Source: Rickettsia typhi
GTDB taxonomy: Bacteria; Pseudomonadota; Gammaproteobacteria; Burkholderiales; Burkholderiaceae_C
DNA: 5,437 nucleotides
NCBI GenBank assembly: GCA_943325485.2
Contig: CALPPP020000106.1
Span: 1-5,437, forward strand
Direction of reading: 5' to 3'
Shown: in pieces, positions 1 to 5,437 of the stretch
Numbering within the stretch: the first letter of the stretch is position 1
Layout: each line of letters begins with the position of its first letter
The notes under the pieces: generated by a model
Databases searched by the model: none
What the model was told of the DNA's origin: nothing
The model's input: the letters and a program-made list of their open reading frames with translations, nothing else
Translations under genes and position numbers: made by a program

Positions 1-189
1 CCCGACATCCCGCCGCATTGGTTGTATGTCACTGCCGAGGAGCGTGCCCAAGGTTTGCCGCAGGGGCGCAATACCCCCAGCCAAATTCCAAACATTGCCC
101 AAGTGCTGGCCGATCTGCGCGGCATCGGCTTGAACGAAGTACAGCAAGCCACTACCGCCAATGTTCAAGCGGTCTTGGGACTGCGTTAG
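1..189 (+). CDS. TatD-family metal-dependent hydrolase, C-terminal fragment
   Basis: This is the last 62 codons of a gene whose start lies left of the window; it ends with TAG at 187-189. The fragment opens with PDIPPHWLY, continues through a Q-G-x-N-T-P-S-Q-I-P-N-I segment and ends in a helix like IAQVLADLRGIGLNEVQQAT. This is the usual tail of TatD/YcfH/YjjV proteins: the segment after the last metal-binding Asp (normally in ETDAP), then an R-N-x-P-x-x-[IL]-P motif and a C-terminal helix with T-x-x-N. The metal-binding Asp itself should fall about two residues before the window, so it cannot be seen. The family consists of cytoplasmic TIM-barrel metal-dependent nucleases/hydrolases implicated in DNA repair and D-aminoacyl-tRNA or DNA 3'-end processing; the exact substrate here is unknown. 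Which TatD paralogue it is cannot be decided from the tail. Confidence 0.85.
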   Translation, partial: PDIPPHWLYVTAEERAQGLPQGRNTPSQIPNIAQVLADLRGIGLNEVQQATTANVQAVLGLR

Positions 190-200
190 CAAGTTAGCAA
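185..200. repeat. 8-bp perfect tandem duplication over the tatD-like stop codon
   Basis: The octamer GTTAGCAA occurs twice back to back, at 185-192 and 193-200. The first copy contains the last bases of the hydrolase gene and its TAG stop; the second contains an out-of-frame TAG. It looks like a replication-slippage duplication, or a scar next to the repeat that follows. No function is inferred. Confidence 0.6.
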
Positions 201-226
201 AAGCACAAGTGAGGCGCGTGTCGCAG

Positions 227-242
227 GTCGGCCGTAGCCGAC
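227..242. other. Short perfect hairpin (6-bp stem, 4-nt loop)
   Basis: GTCGGC (227-232) and GCCGAC (237-242) are perfect inverted repeats around the loop CGTA. No T-run follows on either strand, so it does not look like an intrinsic terminator. It forms the left part of the intergenic repeat and may affect the 3' end of the upstream transcript. Confidence 0.55.
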
Positions 243-258
243 GTTGTGACAGCATGGA

Positions 259-285
259 GGCGAGGCCGAGCCTGCGGCGCTCGCC
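259..285. other. GC-rich hairpin inside the intergenic repeat
   Basis: GGCGAG (259-264) pairs with CTCGCC (280-285). The inner bases GCCG (265-268) pair with CGGC (275-278), leaving one bulged G and a six-base loop. This is the strongest predicted stem in the gap. There is no adjacent T-tract, so a role as a Rho-independent terminator is unlikely; a structural role in the repeat or in mRNA end stability is possible. Confidence 0.5.
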
Positions 286-359
286 GCGAGATTGCTTCGT
301 CGCTTTGCTCCTCGCAATGACATGGGGGTCTCGCAATGACGAGCGGCGACAATCACCCC

Positions 360-1115
360 ATGGCCACCTCCCATCCAGCGCTGCCGCAAGTCAATATCTC
401 CGAGCACGGCAAGGTGCGCTATTTGCATTTGGGTTCAGAGTGGGTGCAAGGCTCCATGGACACGGGCAAGCCCAACGCCATCCATTTGGACTATGTGCAG
501 CGAATGCAAGCCTGGTTGTTGTTTGTCGACCCAGATACGGTCAGTCAACTCCACGCCATGCAACTGGGCTTGGGTGCAGCAGCATTGACAAAGAACTGTT
601 ACAAAGTGTTGGGCATGCAAACCACCGCTATCGAACTCAATCCGCAGGTGATTGGTGCTTGCCGCAGCTGGTTTGCCTTGCCAGCCGACGATGACAAGCT
701 GTCGGTGGTGCTGGGCGACGCCGCTGAGGTGGTGGCGCATACCTATTGGCGCGGGCAAATTGATGTCTTGCATGTGGACCTGTATGACCATGAGGCGGCC
801 GCGCCCGTGCTGGACGATGCGGACTTTTACAGCCAATGCCGCCAGCTATTGACAGCCCAAGGCTGTATGGTGGTCAACCTGTTTGGTCGCTCCTCCAGTT
901 ATGACAAAAGCTTGGCGCACATTGCCCAAGCCTTTGGGCAAGAAGCCTTATGGGTTTTCAAGCCCACCAAAGAGGGCAATACCGTGGTGCTGGCGCAGAC
1001 GCAAGCAACGCCGATGGACAGAGACATTTTGCAAGCCCGTGCCGACACCATTCAAGCGCGTTTTGGCTTGCCAGCCCCCCTGTGGCTCAAGGTTCTTAAG
1101 CCAGTGTCGGTTTAG
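360..1115 (+). CDS. Spermidine synthase-like (SpeE-fold) methyltransferase-type protein, atypical
   Basis: A 251-residue protein with the Rossmann-type core of the spermine/spermidine synthase family. Visible motifs are a glycine loop LGLGAAALTK (residues 69-78), an acidic strand end IELNP (91-95) that normally contacts the donor nucleoside, LGDAAEV (118-124), and DVLHVDLYD (135-143), which aligns with the D-x-x-x-x-D-x-x-D segment holding the catalytic Asp in SpeE. The classical GGGDG loop is absent and the protein is shorter than typical SpeE (about 280-290), so aminopropyl transfer to putrescine is not assured; many bacterial members like this have no assigned reaction. It is probably cytoplasmic, with no signal peptide or membrane helix. 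I chose ATG 360 because the alternative in-frame ATG at 336 (8 residues longer) lies inside the intergenic repeat. Neither start has a strong ribosome binding site; the G-run at 324-328 sits at a plausible distance from 336. tctB starts 38 bp downstream. Confidence 0.8.
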   Translation: MATSHPALPQVNISEHGKVRYLHLGSEWVQGSMDTGKPNAIHLDYVQRMQAWLLFVDPDTVSQLHAMQLGLGAAALTKNCYKVLGMQTTAIELNPQVIGACRSWFALPADDDKLSVVLGDAAEVVAHTYWRGQIDVLHVDLYDHEAAAPVLDDADFYSQCRQLLTAQGCMVVNLFGRSSSYDKSLAHIAQAFGQEALWVFKPTKEGNTVVLAQTQATPMDRDILQARADTIQARFGLPAPLWLKVLKPVSV

Positions 1116-1141
1116 GTGACAATGCCAATCTCTTCTTTCCC

Positions 1142-1145
1142 AAGG
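1142..1145 (+). promoter_or_regulatory. Ribosome binding site of tctB
   Basis: AAGG lies 8 nt before the GTG at 1154 and supports that non-ATG start. The 38-bp gap after the SpeE-like gene (1116-1153) shows no terminator hairpin and no convincing -35/-10 promoter pair. Confidence 0.5.
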
Positions 1146-1153
1146 TCCGTGTT

Positions 1154-1648
1154 GTGTCGATCAAAAGTGAAAAAGACTTTGCGTCTGGCGTGATGTTCAT
1201 TGCCATCGGTGGTGGTTTTGCATGGGCCAGCGTATCTTCGTACACCATTGGCTCTGCGAGTCAGATGGGGCCGGGTTTCTTTCCAATGGTCCTGGGCCTG
1301 ATCTTGTCCATGTTGGGTGCGTTCATTTTGTTCTTCTCTTTGGTGGTTGAAACCCCTGATGGCGGAAAGATAGGGGGCTTTGCTTGGCGGCCTTTGTTGT
1401 GTATTTTGGGTGCCAATTTGGCTTTCGGCGCCTTGCTTGGCGGCTTACCCAGCATTGGCTTGCCCTCCATGGGCTTGGTGGTGGCGACCGTGGCCTTGAC
1501 GGTGATTGCTGCCATGGCTGATGAAACCGCCTTCCAAATTCGCCGTGTGCTGGTGCTCTCCACCATTTTGGCTGCCGGCAGTTATGGCGTCTTCATTGCC
1601 TTGCTGGGTTTGACCATGCCAGTGTGGCCAGCTTTCTTGGCTGTGTAG
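1154..1648 (+). CDS. tctB: TctB-family small membrane subunit of a tripartite tricarboxylate transporter
   Basis: A 164-residue, strongly hydrophobic inner-membrane protein, the usual length for TctB (DUF1468). It starts at GTG 1154 behind an AAGG site. The N-terminal helix (about residues 10-30) begins with the DFASGVMFIAIGG pattern common in the family. The signature MGPGFFPMVLG sits at 38-48 and leads into the second helix (to about 65). Further hydrophobic stretches lie at about 79-98, 104-122 and 131-152, giving four or five membrane segments. In TTT systems TctB partners TctA, and a periplasmic receptor (TctC/Bug) delivers citrate or another carboxylate for cation-coupled uptake. tctA follows after 11 bp, the standard order. 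The substrate cannot be read from this subunit. Confidence 0.9.
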   Translation: MSIKSEKDFASGVMFIAIGGGFAWASVSSYTIGSASQMGPGFFPMVLGLILSMLGAFILFFSLVVETPDGGKIGGFAWRPLLCILGANLAFGALLGGLPSIGLPSMGLVVATVALTVIAAMADETAFQIRRVLVLSTILAAGSYGVFIALLGLTMPVWPAFLAV

Positions 1649-1650
1649 AC

Positions 1651-1654
1651 AGGA
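1651..1654 (+). promoter_or_regulatory. Ribosome binding site deciding the tctA start
   Basis: AGGA lies 5 nt before ATG 1660. It supports this start over an in-frame GTG at 1624, which lies inside tctB and would add 12 residues (MASFLGCVDRTS) that do not resemble a TctA N-terminus. Confidence 0.65.
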
Positions 1655-1659
1655 CATCT

Positions 1660-3171
1660 ATGGATTTGCTTGCCCATTTAGCCACTGGTTTTGGGGTGGC
1701 GGCCACCCCCCTCAATTTGCTTTATGCCTTGGTGGGTTGCTTGCTCGGCACTTTGATTGGCGTCTTGCCCGGCATTGGTCCGGTGGCAACCATCGCCATG
1801 TTGTTGCCTGCCACCTATGCCTTGCCCCCCGTGTCGGCCTTGATCATGTTGGCCGGTATTTACTACGGCGCGCAGTATGGCGGCTCGACCACCGCGATTT
1901 TGGTCAACTTGCCCGGCGAGTCGTCCTCGGTGGTGACAACGCTCGATGGCTACCAAATGGCCAGACAAGGCCGCGCAGGTCCGGCCTTGGCGGCAGCTGG
2001 CTTGGGCTCTTTTTTCGCTGGCTGTGTGGGCACTTTGTTGTTGGCAGCTTTTGCTGCGCCTTTGACCGAGATGGCGTTTGCCTTTGGTCCCGCCGAGTAC
2101 TGCGCCCTGATGGTCTTGGGTTTGGTGGGCGCGGTGGTATTGGCCTCGGGCTCTTTGCTCAAAGCCATTGCGATGATCATTTTGGGTTTGTTGCTGGGAC
2201 TGGTGGGCACCGATGTCAACTCCGGTCTTGCGCGCTTCACCATGGACACTCCCGAGTTGGCCGATGGCATTGGTTTTGTGGCGGTGGCCATGGGTGTGTT
2301 TGGTTACGGCGAGATCATCACTAACTTGGCCAAATCAGGCGAAGACCGCGAGGTCTTCACCGCCAAAGTGCAAGGCCTGATGCCTACACGGGAAGACTTT
2401 CGCCAAATGATGCCCTCGGTGCTGCGCGGTACCGCCTTGGGTTCGGTGTTGGGCGTGTTGCCCGGCGGCGGCGCAGTCTTGGCCTCTTTTGCTGCTTACA
2501 CACTAGAGAAAAAAATCAAGCTCAAAGCCGGCGAAGTGCCACTGGGCCAAGGCAATATCCGCGGTGTGGCCGCACCAGAGGCTGCCAATAACGCCGGTGC
2601 GCAAACCTCCTTCATCCCCTTGCTGACCTTAGGCATTCCGCCCAACGCGGTGATGGCGTTGATGGTGGGCGCCATGACCATCCACAACATCCAGCCTGGC
2701 CCGCAGGTGATGACGGTCAACCCCGAGTTGTTCTGGGGCTTGATTGCCTCTATGTGGATTGGCAACCTCATGCTGATTGTGTTGAACCTTCCCATGATTG
2801 GCATTTGGATCAAACTCTTAACCGTTCCCTACCACTACCTGTTTCCCGCCATCGTGCTGTTTTGTGCGATTGGGGTGTACACCACCAACAACGCCACATT
2901 TGACATTGCGCTGGTCGCCGCTTTTGGCTTGGCTGGCTATCTTTTTTACAAGCTCGGTTGTGAGCCTGCGCCTTTGTTATTGGGCTTTGTGCTGGGTCCG
3001 ATGATGGAAGAGTATTTGAAGCGTGCCCTGAAATTGGCGCGGGGCGACTGGTCGGTGTTCATCACCCGCCCTTTGTCGGCTGCTTTGTTGCTTGTGGCCC
3101 TGATCTTGGTGTTGATGGTCTTGCTGCCAGCAGTGAAATCCAAGCGTCAAGAAGCTTTTGTTGAAGATTGA
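1660..3171 (+). CDS. tctA: TctA-family large membrane subunit of a tripartite tricarboxylate transporter
   Basis: A 503-residue polytopic inner-membrane protein of normal TctA length, with about a dozen hydrophobic segments. It forms the transport channel of the TTT system. The two family repeats are both intact. The first has GVLPGIGPVATIAMLLP (34-50) followed by YYGAQYGGSTTAILVNLPGE (68-87). The second has GVLPGGGAVLASFAAYTLEK (265-284) followed by the E-A-A-N-N-A-G-A segment, then FIPLLTLGIPPNA (318-330). These glycine/proline-rich loops mark the pseudo-symmetric halves. The C-terminal part keeps LGFVLGPMMEEYLKRAL (441-457), also typical. It starts at ATG 1660 behind AGGA, 11 bp after tctB, and its TGA stop is only 5 bp before the DUF3422 ATG. 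No tctC receptor gene adjoins it in the window. Substrate unknown; homologous systems carry citrate or other di- and tricarboxylates. Confidence 0.95.
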   Translation: MDLLAHLATGFGVAATPLNLLYALVGCLLGTLIGVLPGIGPVATIAMLLPATYALPPVSALIMLAGIYYGAQYGGSTTAILVNLPGESSSVVTTLDGYQMARQGRAGPALAAAGLGSFFAGCVGTLLLAAFAAPLTEMAFAFGPAEYCALMVLGLVGAVVLASGSLLKAIAMIILGLLLGLVGTDVNSGLARFTMDTPELADGIGFVAVAMGVFGYGEIITNLAKSGEDREVFTAKVQGLMPTREDFRQMMPSVLRGTALGSVLGVLPGGGAVLASFAAYTLEKKIKLKAGEVPLGQGNIRGVAAPEAANNAGAQTSFIPLLTLGIPPNAVMALMVGAMTIHNIQPGPQVMTVNPELFWGLIASMWIGNLMLIVLNLPMIGIWIKLLTVPYHYLFPAIVLFCAIGVYTTNNATFDIALVAAFGLAGYLFYKLGCEPAPLLLGFVLGPMMEEYLKRALKLARGDWSVFITRPLSAALLLVALILVLMVLLPAVKSKRQEAFVED

Positions 3172-3176
3172 TAGAC

Positions 3177-4466
3177 ATGTTGGTTAACGAACATCCTTTG
3201 CGCCGTGCTTTGCACAACGAGGTGCATGCTCGCCCCCCAGAGCCCATGATCGCGCCCTTGGTCATCAGCCATGTGGTGATGCTGACGGACGCCGATGCAC
3301 GACAAGCCAGCCGCGAACACTTGGCTGCCTTGTTGCGCGACCACCATTTACCCATTCCCGATGCCCATGCCAACCATTTGCGGGTAGACATGGGTTCATG
3401 GCGTTTGCGCTGGGAATTGCACACCGAGTTTGTCACTTGGACCTTCATGGCGGACGCCCCCATGGGTTTGCCCAAAGGCGAAGACTACAACTTAGCCGTG
3501 CGCCGTTTGCCACAAGCGTGGTTGAAAGAGTTACCAGGTGAGTGCTTGGCGCATATTCAACTCTGGGCCAAGCTCACCGAAGACCTCTCTGACCGCGACG
3601 AGCTTCACCAGCAATTTCGTGAAGACAGTTTGGTCGCTTGCCAACTGGCCGAAGGTTCGGCAACCTTGCACACCGATTTTCAGATCGACCCCAATGGTTG
3701 TTCGCGCATGTTGTTGCGTGTGGGCCAACTCACCCAGCGTCGCTTGGGGCGTTTGGTGCAGCGCTTGCTAGAGATCGAAACCTACCGCATGATGGCTTTG
3801 CTGGGCTTGCCGATTGCTCGCAGTGCGGTACCTGCATTGGCCGCTGCCGAGCAAGAGTTGGCCGATTTGGCGCAAGCCATTCGCAGCGCCAGCCACGACC
3901 AAGAAGCCCAACTGTTAGACCGTTTGACCCGATTGGCAGGACAGGTTGAAGGTTTGTATGCTTCGCAGCATTCGCGTTTTTCCGCCAGCAAGGCTTACTT
4001 CGAGTTGGTAGACAGGCGCATCAAAGACATCCGCGAAACACGCTTGCCAGGCTTTCAATCGGTGGGCGAGTTCATGGAGCGCCGCTTAAGCCCTGCACGC
4101 AGCACCTGTGACTGGGTGGCCAAACGCCAAACTGCCTTGTCTGAACGCGTGTCTCGCATGAGCAATTTGTTGCGAACCCGCGTGGATTTTCAGCAAGAGC
4201 AAAGCAGCCAAGCCTTGCTGACCGCGATGAACAAACGCCAAGGCATGCAATTGAAACTGCAAACCACGGTCGAGGGTTTGTCGGTGGCGGCCATCACTTA
4301 TTACATCGCTGGTTTGGTGCATTACATGGCGCAAGGCTTGCAAGCCAAGGGCTTGATTGCAGACCCCGCGATGGCCACCGCTGTGGCTGTGCCGTTCATT
4401 GCTTTGGTGATCTGGTGGATCACCCGTCGATTGCATTACAAAGTTCTTAAAACAGAAAAACCATGA
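3177..4466 (+). CDS. DUF3422-family membrane-anchored protein
   Basis: A 429-residue protein of unknown function. The N-terminus NEHPLRRALHNEVHARPPEP (4-23) is the recognisable DUF3422 opening, followed by a globular part with FVTWTFM (85-91) and a W-rich strand region at 72-90. Residues about 195-365 are mainly helical and rich in charged residues, with heptad-like stretches (ELADLAQAIRSASHDQEAQLL and onward), suggesting a coiled-coil stalk. Two hydrophobic segments close the protein, at about 366-386 and 399-416 (VAVPFIALVIWWITRR), so it is probably a C-terminally anchored inner-membrane protein with most of its mass on one side. I chose ATG 3177; an in-frame TTG at 3168 would overlap the tctA stop, but GAAG at 3163-3166 is spaced for the ATG. 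Its placement between tctA and ggt, coupled to both, suggests co-expression. No biochemical role is known to me. Confidence 0.88.
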   Translation: MLVNEHPLRRALHNEVHARPPEPMIAPLVISHVVMLTDADARQASREHLAALLRDHHLPIPDAHANHLRVDMGSWRLRWELHTEFVTWTFMADAPMGLPKGEDYNLAVRRLPQAWLKELPGECLAHIQLWAKLTEDLSDRDELHQQFREDSLVACQLAEGSATLHTDFQIDPNGCSRMLLRVGQLTQRRLGRLVQRLLEIETYRMMALLGLPIARSAVPALAAAEQELADLAQAIRSASHDQEAQLLDRLTRLAGQVEGLYASQHSRFSASKAYFELVDRRIKDIRETRLPGFQSVGEFMERRLSPARSTCDWVAKRQTALSERVSRMSNLLRTRVDFQQEQSSQALLTAMNKRQGMQLKLQTTVEGLSVAAITYYIAGLVHYMAQGLQAKGLIADPAMATAVAVPFIALVIWWITRRLHYKVLKTEKP

Positions 4467-5437
4467 CCTTTAACTTTTCCAACCCCTACACCAGCACACG
4501 TTTACCCGTCTTCGCCCGCAACATTGTTTCCACCTCCCACCCCTTGGCCGCGCAAGCGGGCTTGCGTATCTTGTGGCAGGGTGGCAATGCGGTGGATGCA
4601 GCCATCGCCGCTGCTGCGGTGCTCACCATCGTCGAGCCTGTCAGCTGCGGTTTGGGCTCGGACGCGTTTTGCATTTTGTGGGACGGCAAAGCGCTGCATG
4701 GTTTGAACGCCTCTGGGCGAGCGCCACAAGCGTGGACGCCCGAGTATTTCCAAAAAAAATACGGCCCCGACGCTATGCAACCCCCCAAGCGCGGTATCGA
4801 TTCGGTGACCGTTCCAGGCGCGGTCGCCAGTTGGGTGGCGATGAGCGAGCGTTTTGGCAAACTGCCTTTTGCCGATTTGATGCAGTCAGCCATTGAGATC
4901 GCTGAGCGTGGCTATTTGCTGAGCGTGGTGGTGCAAGAAAAATGGGCGGCTGCGGTGGACGAGTTACGCCTTCAACCTGGCTTTTCAGAGCATTTGTTGC
5001 CTTGGGGGCGTGCCCCGCAAGTGGGGGAGTTGTTCCAGTTCCCCGCAGCTGCTCGCGGCTTACGCGCCATTGCCAACAGCAAGGGCCAAGCGTTTTATGG
5101 CGGCGAAATCGCCCATGCTTTGGAAAAATTCTCCAATGCCCATGGCGGCAGTTTGAAGGCCAGCGACTTTGCCGCCTACAAAGCCGATTGGGTCACACCC
5201 ATTGCGCAAAACTACCGTGGTCACACACTGCATGAAATCCCGCCTAACGGGCAAGGCATTGCAGCGCTCATCAGCTTGGGTATTTTGGGTAATTTCGATT
5301 TAGCCGCCCTAAGCCGCGATGGGGTGGACTCGCAGCATCTGCAAATTGAAGCCATGAAGCTGGCGTTTGCCGATGTCTACCGCTATGTGGCCGACGAGGC
5401 CAGCATGGAAGTCACAGCCCAGCAGATGTTGGACCCC
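4463..5437 (+). CDS. ggt: Gamma-glutamyltransferase-family enzyme, N-terminal part (runs off the right edge)
   Basis: 325 codons are open to the window edge; no stop is reached. ATG 4463 overlaps the TGA of the DUF3422 gene (ATGA), a classic sign of translational coupling, and there is no strong ribosome binding site of its own. GGT-family motifs appear in order: STSHPLAAQAGLRIL (23-37), GGNAVDAAIAAAAVLTIVEP (40-59), SCGLGSDAF (61-69), LNASGRAP (81-88), SVTVPGAVASW (114-124), FYGGEIA (211-217) and EIPPNGQGIAAL (258-269). GGTs are autoprocessing Ntn hydrolases that hydrolyse or transfer the gamma-glutamyl group of glutathione and related amides. The autocleavage/catalytic Thr opens the small subunit and lies beyond the window, so activity cannot be judged. 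There is no signal peptide: the N-terminus MTFNFSNPYTSTRLPVFARN is polar, unlike periplasmic E. coli Ggt and more like the cytosolic YwrD-type branch. Related acylases (cephalosporin acylase type) are an alternative. Confidence 0.9.
   Translation, partial: MTFNFSNPYTSTRLPVFARNIVSTSHPLAAQAGLRILWQGGNAVDAAIAAAAVLTIVEPVSCGLGSDAFCILWDGKALHGLNASGRAPQAWTPEYFQKKYGPDAMQPPKRGIDSVTVPGAVASWVAMSERFGKLPFADLMQSAIEIAERGYLLSVVVQEKWAAAVDELRLQPGFSEHLLPWGRAPQVGELFQFPAAARGLRAIANSKGQAFYGGEIAHALEKFSNAHGGSLKASDFAAYKADWVTPIAQNYRGHTLHEIPPNGQGIAALISLGILGNFDLAALSRDGVDSQHLQIEAMKLAFADVYRYVADEASMEVTAQQMLDP

Larger units (their letters stand above)
221..340. repeat. Structured intergenic interspersed-type repeat ('TCATTGCGAGGAGC' type)
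   Basis: The gap between the hydrolase gene and the SpeE-like gene carries a composite repeat. Read on the minus strand it contains GTCATTGCGAG twice, followed by GAGCAAAGCGACGAAGCAAT. This is the familiar interspersed sequence that yields spurious 'SLRGAKRRSNL' peptides in many bacterial genomes, and the minus-strand frame here does give that peptide. On the plus strand CTCGCAATGAC is present at 311-321 and 330-340, separated by a G-rich 8-bp spacer. GCGAG at 286-290 can pair with CTCGC at 311-315 or 330-334, and two further hairpins lie upstream (227-242 and 259-285). Edges are approximate, and no target-site duplication or transposase is visible. The element type is recognised from memory of the motif; copy number in this genome cannot be seen. 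Confidence 0.7.

Noticed and set aside
227..285. Intrinsic terminator after the tatD-like gene
   Set aside because: Two good stems exist, but neither is followed by a T-run on either strand, so they are better explained as parts of the repeat.
186..428. Minus-strand frame encoding an 80-residue peptide with SLRGAKRRSNL
   Set aside because: This peptide is the known translation artefact of the interspersed repeat, and the frame runs into the real SpeE-like gene on the other strand.
161..694. Plus-strand 177-residue frame starting in the tatD-like tail
   Set aside because: It crosses the hydrolase stop region and the repeat, then overlaps the SpeE-like gene in another frame. Its composition is Arg/Cys/His-rich, with no family resemblance.
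1116..1153. Promoter in front of tctB
   Set aside because: The 38-bp gap has no recognisable -35/-10 pair. Readthrough from the SpeE-like gene, or a promoter inside it, is equally possible.
1737..2324. Long plus-strand frame inside tctA (195 residues)
   Set aside because: It is a shadow of tctA: Trp/Arg/Cys/His-rich with no recognisable domain, while the tctA frame carries all family motifs.
4752..4759. Run of eight A bases within ggt as a possible phase-variation tract
   Set aside because: It encodes an ordinary Gln-Lys-Lys stretch in an intact reading frame, and a single short run with no other contingency features is weak evidence.
1..5437. CRISPR array, tRNA or rRNA gene, transposase, phage or toxin-antitoxin genes
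   Set aside because: I saw no regularly spaced repeats, no tRNA-like cloverleaf and no mobile-element proteins; the coding space is filled by ordinary metabolic and transport genes.

Overview
The window reads like a chromosomal segment from a betaproteobacterium, probably Burkholderiales and most likely a Comamonadaceae-type genome (Limnohabitans/Rhodoferax/Polaromonas-like). This assignment rests on the protein flavour, the gene-dense one-strand layout, the strong use of TTG for leucine in moderately GC-rich DNA, and the presence of tripartite tricarboxylate transporter (TTT) and DUF3422 genes. It is an inference from appearance, not a database match. All supported genes lie on the + strand.

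Layout. Bases 1-189 are the 3' end of a TatD-family metal-dependent hydrolase. Bases 190-359 are a non-coding gap. It holds an 8-bp tandem duplication over the tatD-like stop codon, then a structured interspersed-type repeat (about 221-340) with two hairpins and a duplicated CTCGCAATGAC motif. Bases 360-1115 encode a spermidine-synthase-fold protein that lacks the classical glycine-rich GGGDG signature. Bases 1154-1648 and 1660-3171 encode the two membrane subunits of a TTT-family transporter (TctB small, TctA large). Bases 3177-4466 encode a DUF3422 protein with two predicted membrane helices at its C-terminus. The ggt gene starts inside the DUF3422 stop codon (ATGA overlap, 4463) and runs off the right edge. 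It encodes a gamma-glutamyltransferase-family enzyme without an evident signal peptide, and its first 325 residues are present.

How the genes may work together. tctB, tctA, the DUF3422 gene and ggt are packed with gaps of 11 bp, 5 bp (or an overlap) and a 4-bp overlap, so they very probably form one transcript. The SpeE-like gene, 38 bp upstream with no visible terminator, may share it. The transporter genes lack an adjacent periplasmic receptor gene (tctC/bug) in this window, so the receptor is either encoded elsewhere or not genetically linked. Pairing a TTT carboxylate transporter with a cytosolic-type GGT suggests, as inference only, uptake and hydrolysis of a gamma-glutamyl or related carboxylate compound.

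Nothing here is clearly a new system. The best leads are the orphan tctBA-DUF3422-ggt cluster, the intergenic repeat that supplies a possible start codon to the next gene, and the atypical SpeE-like protein.
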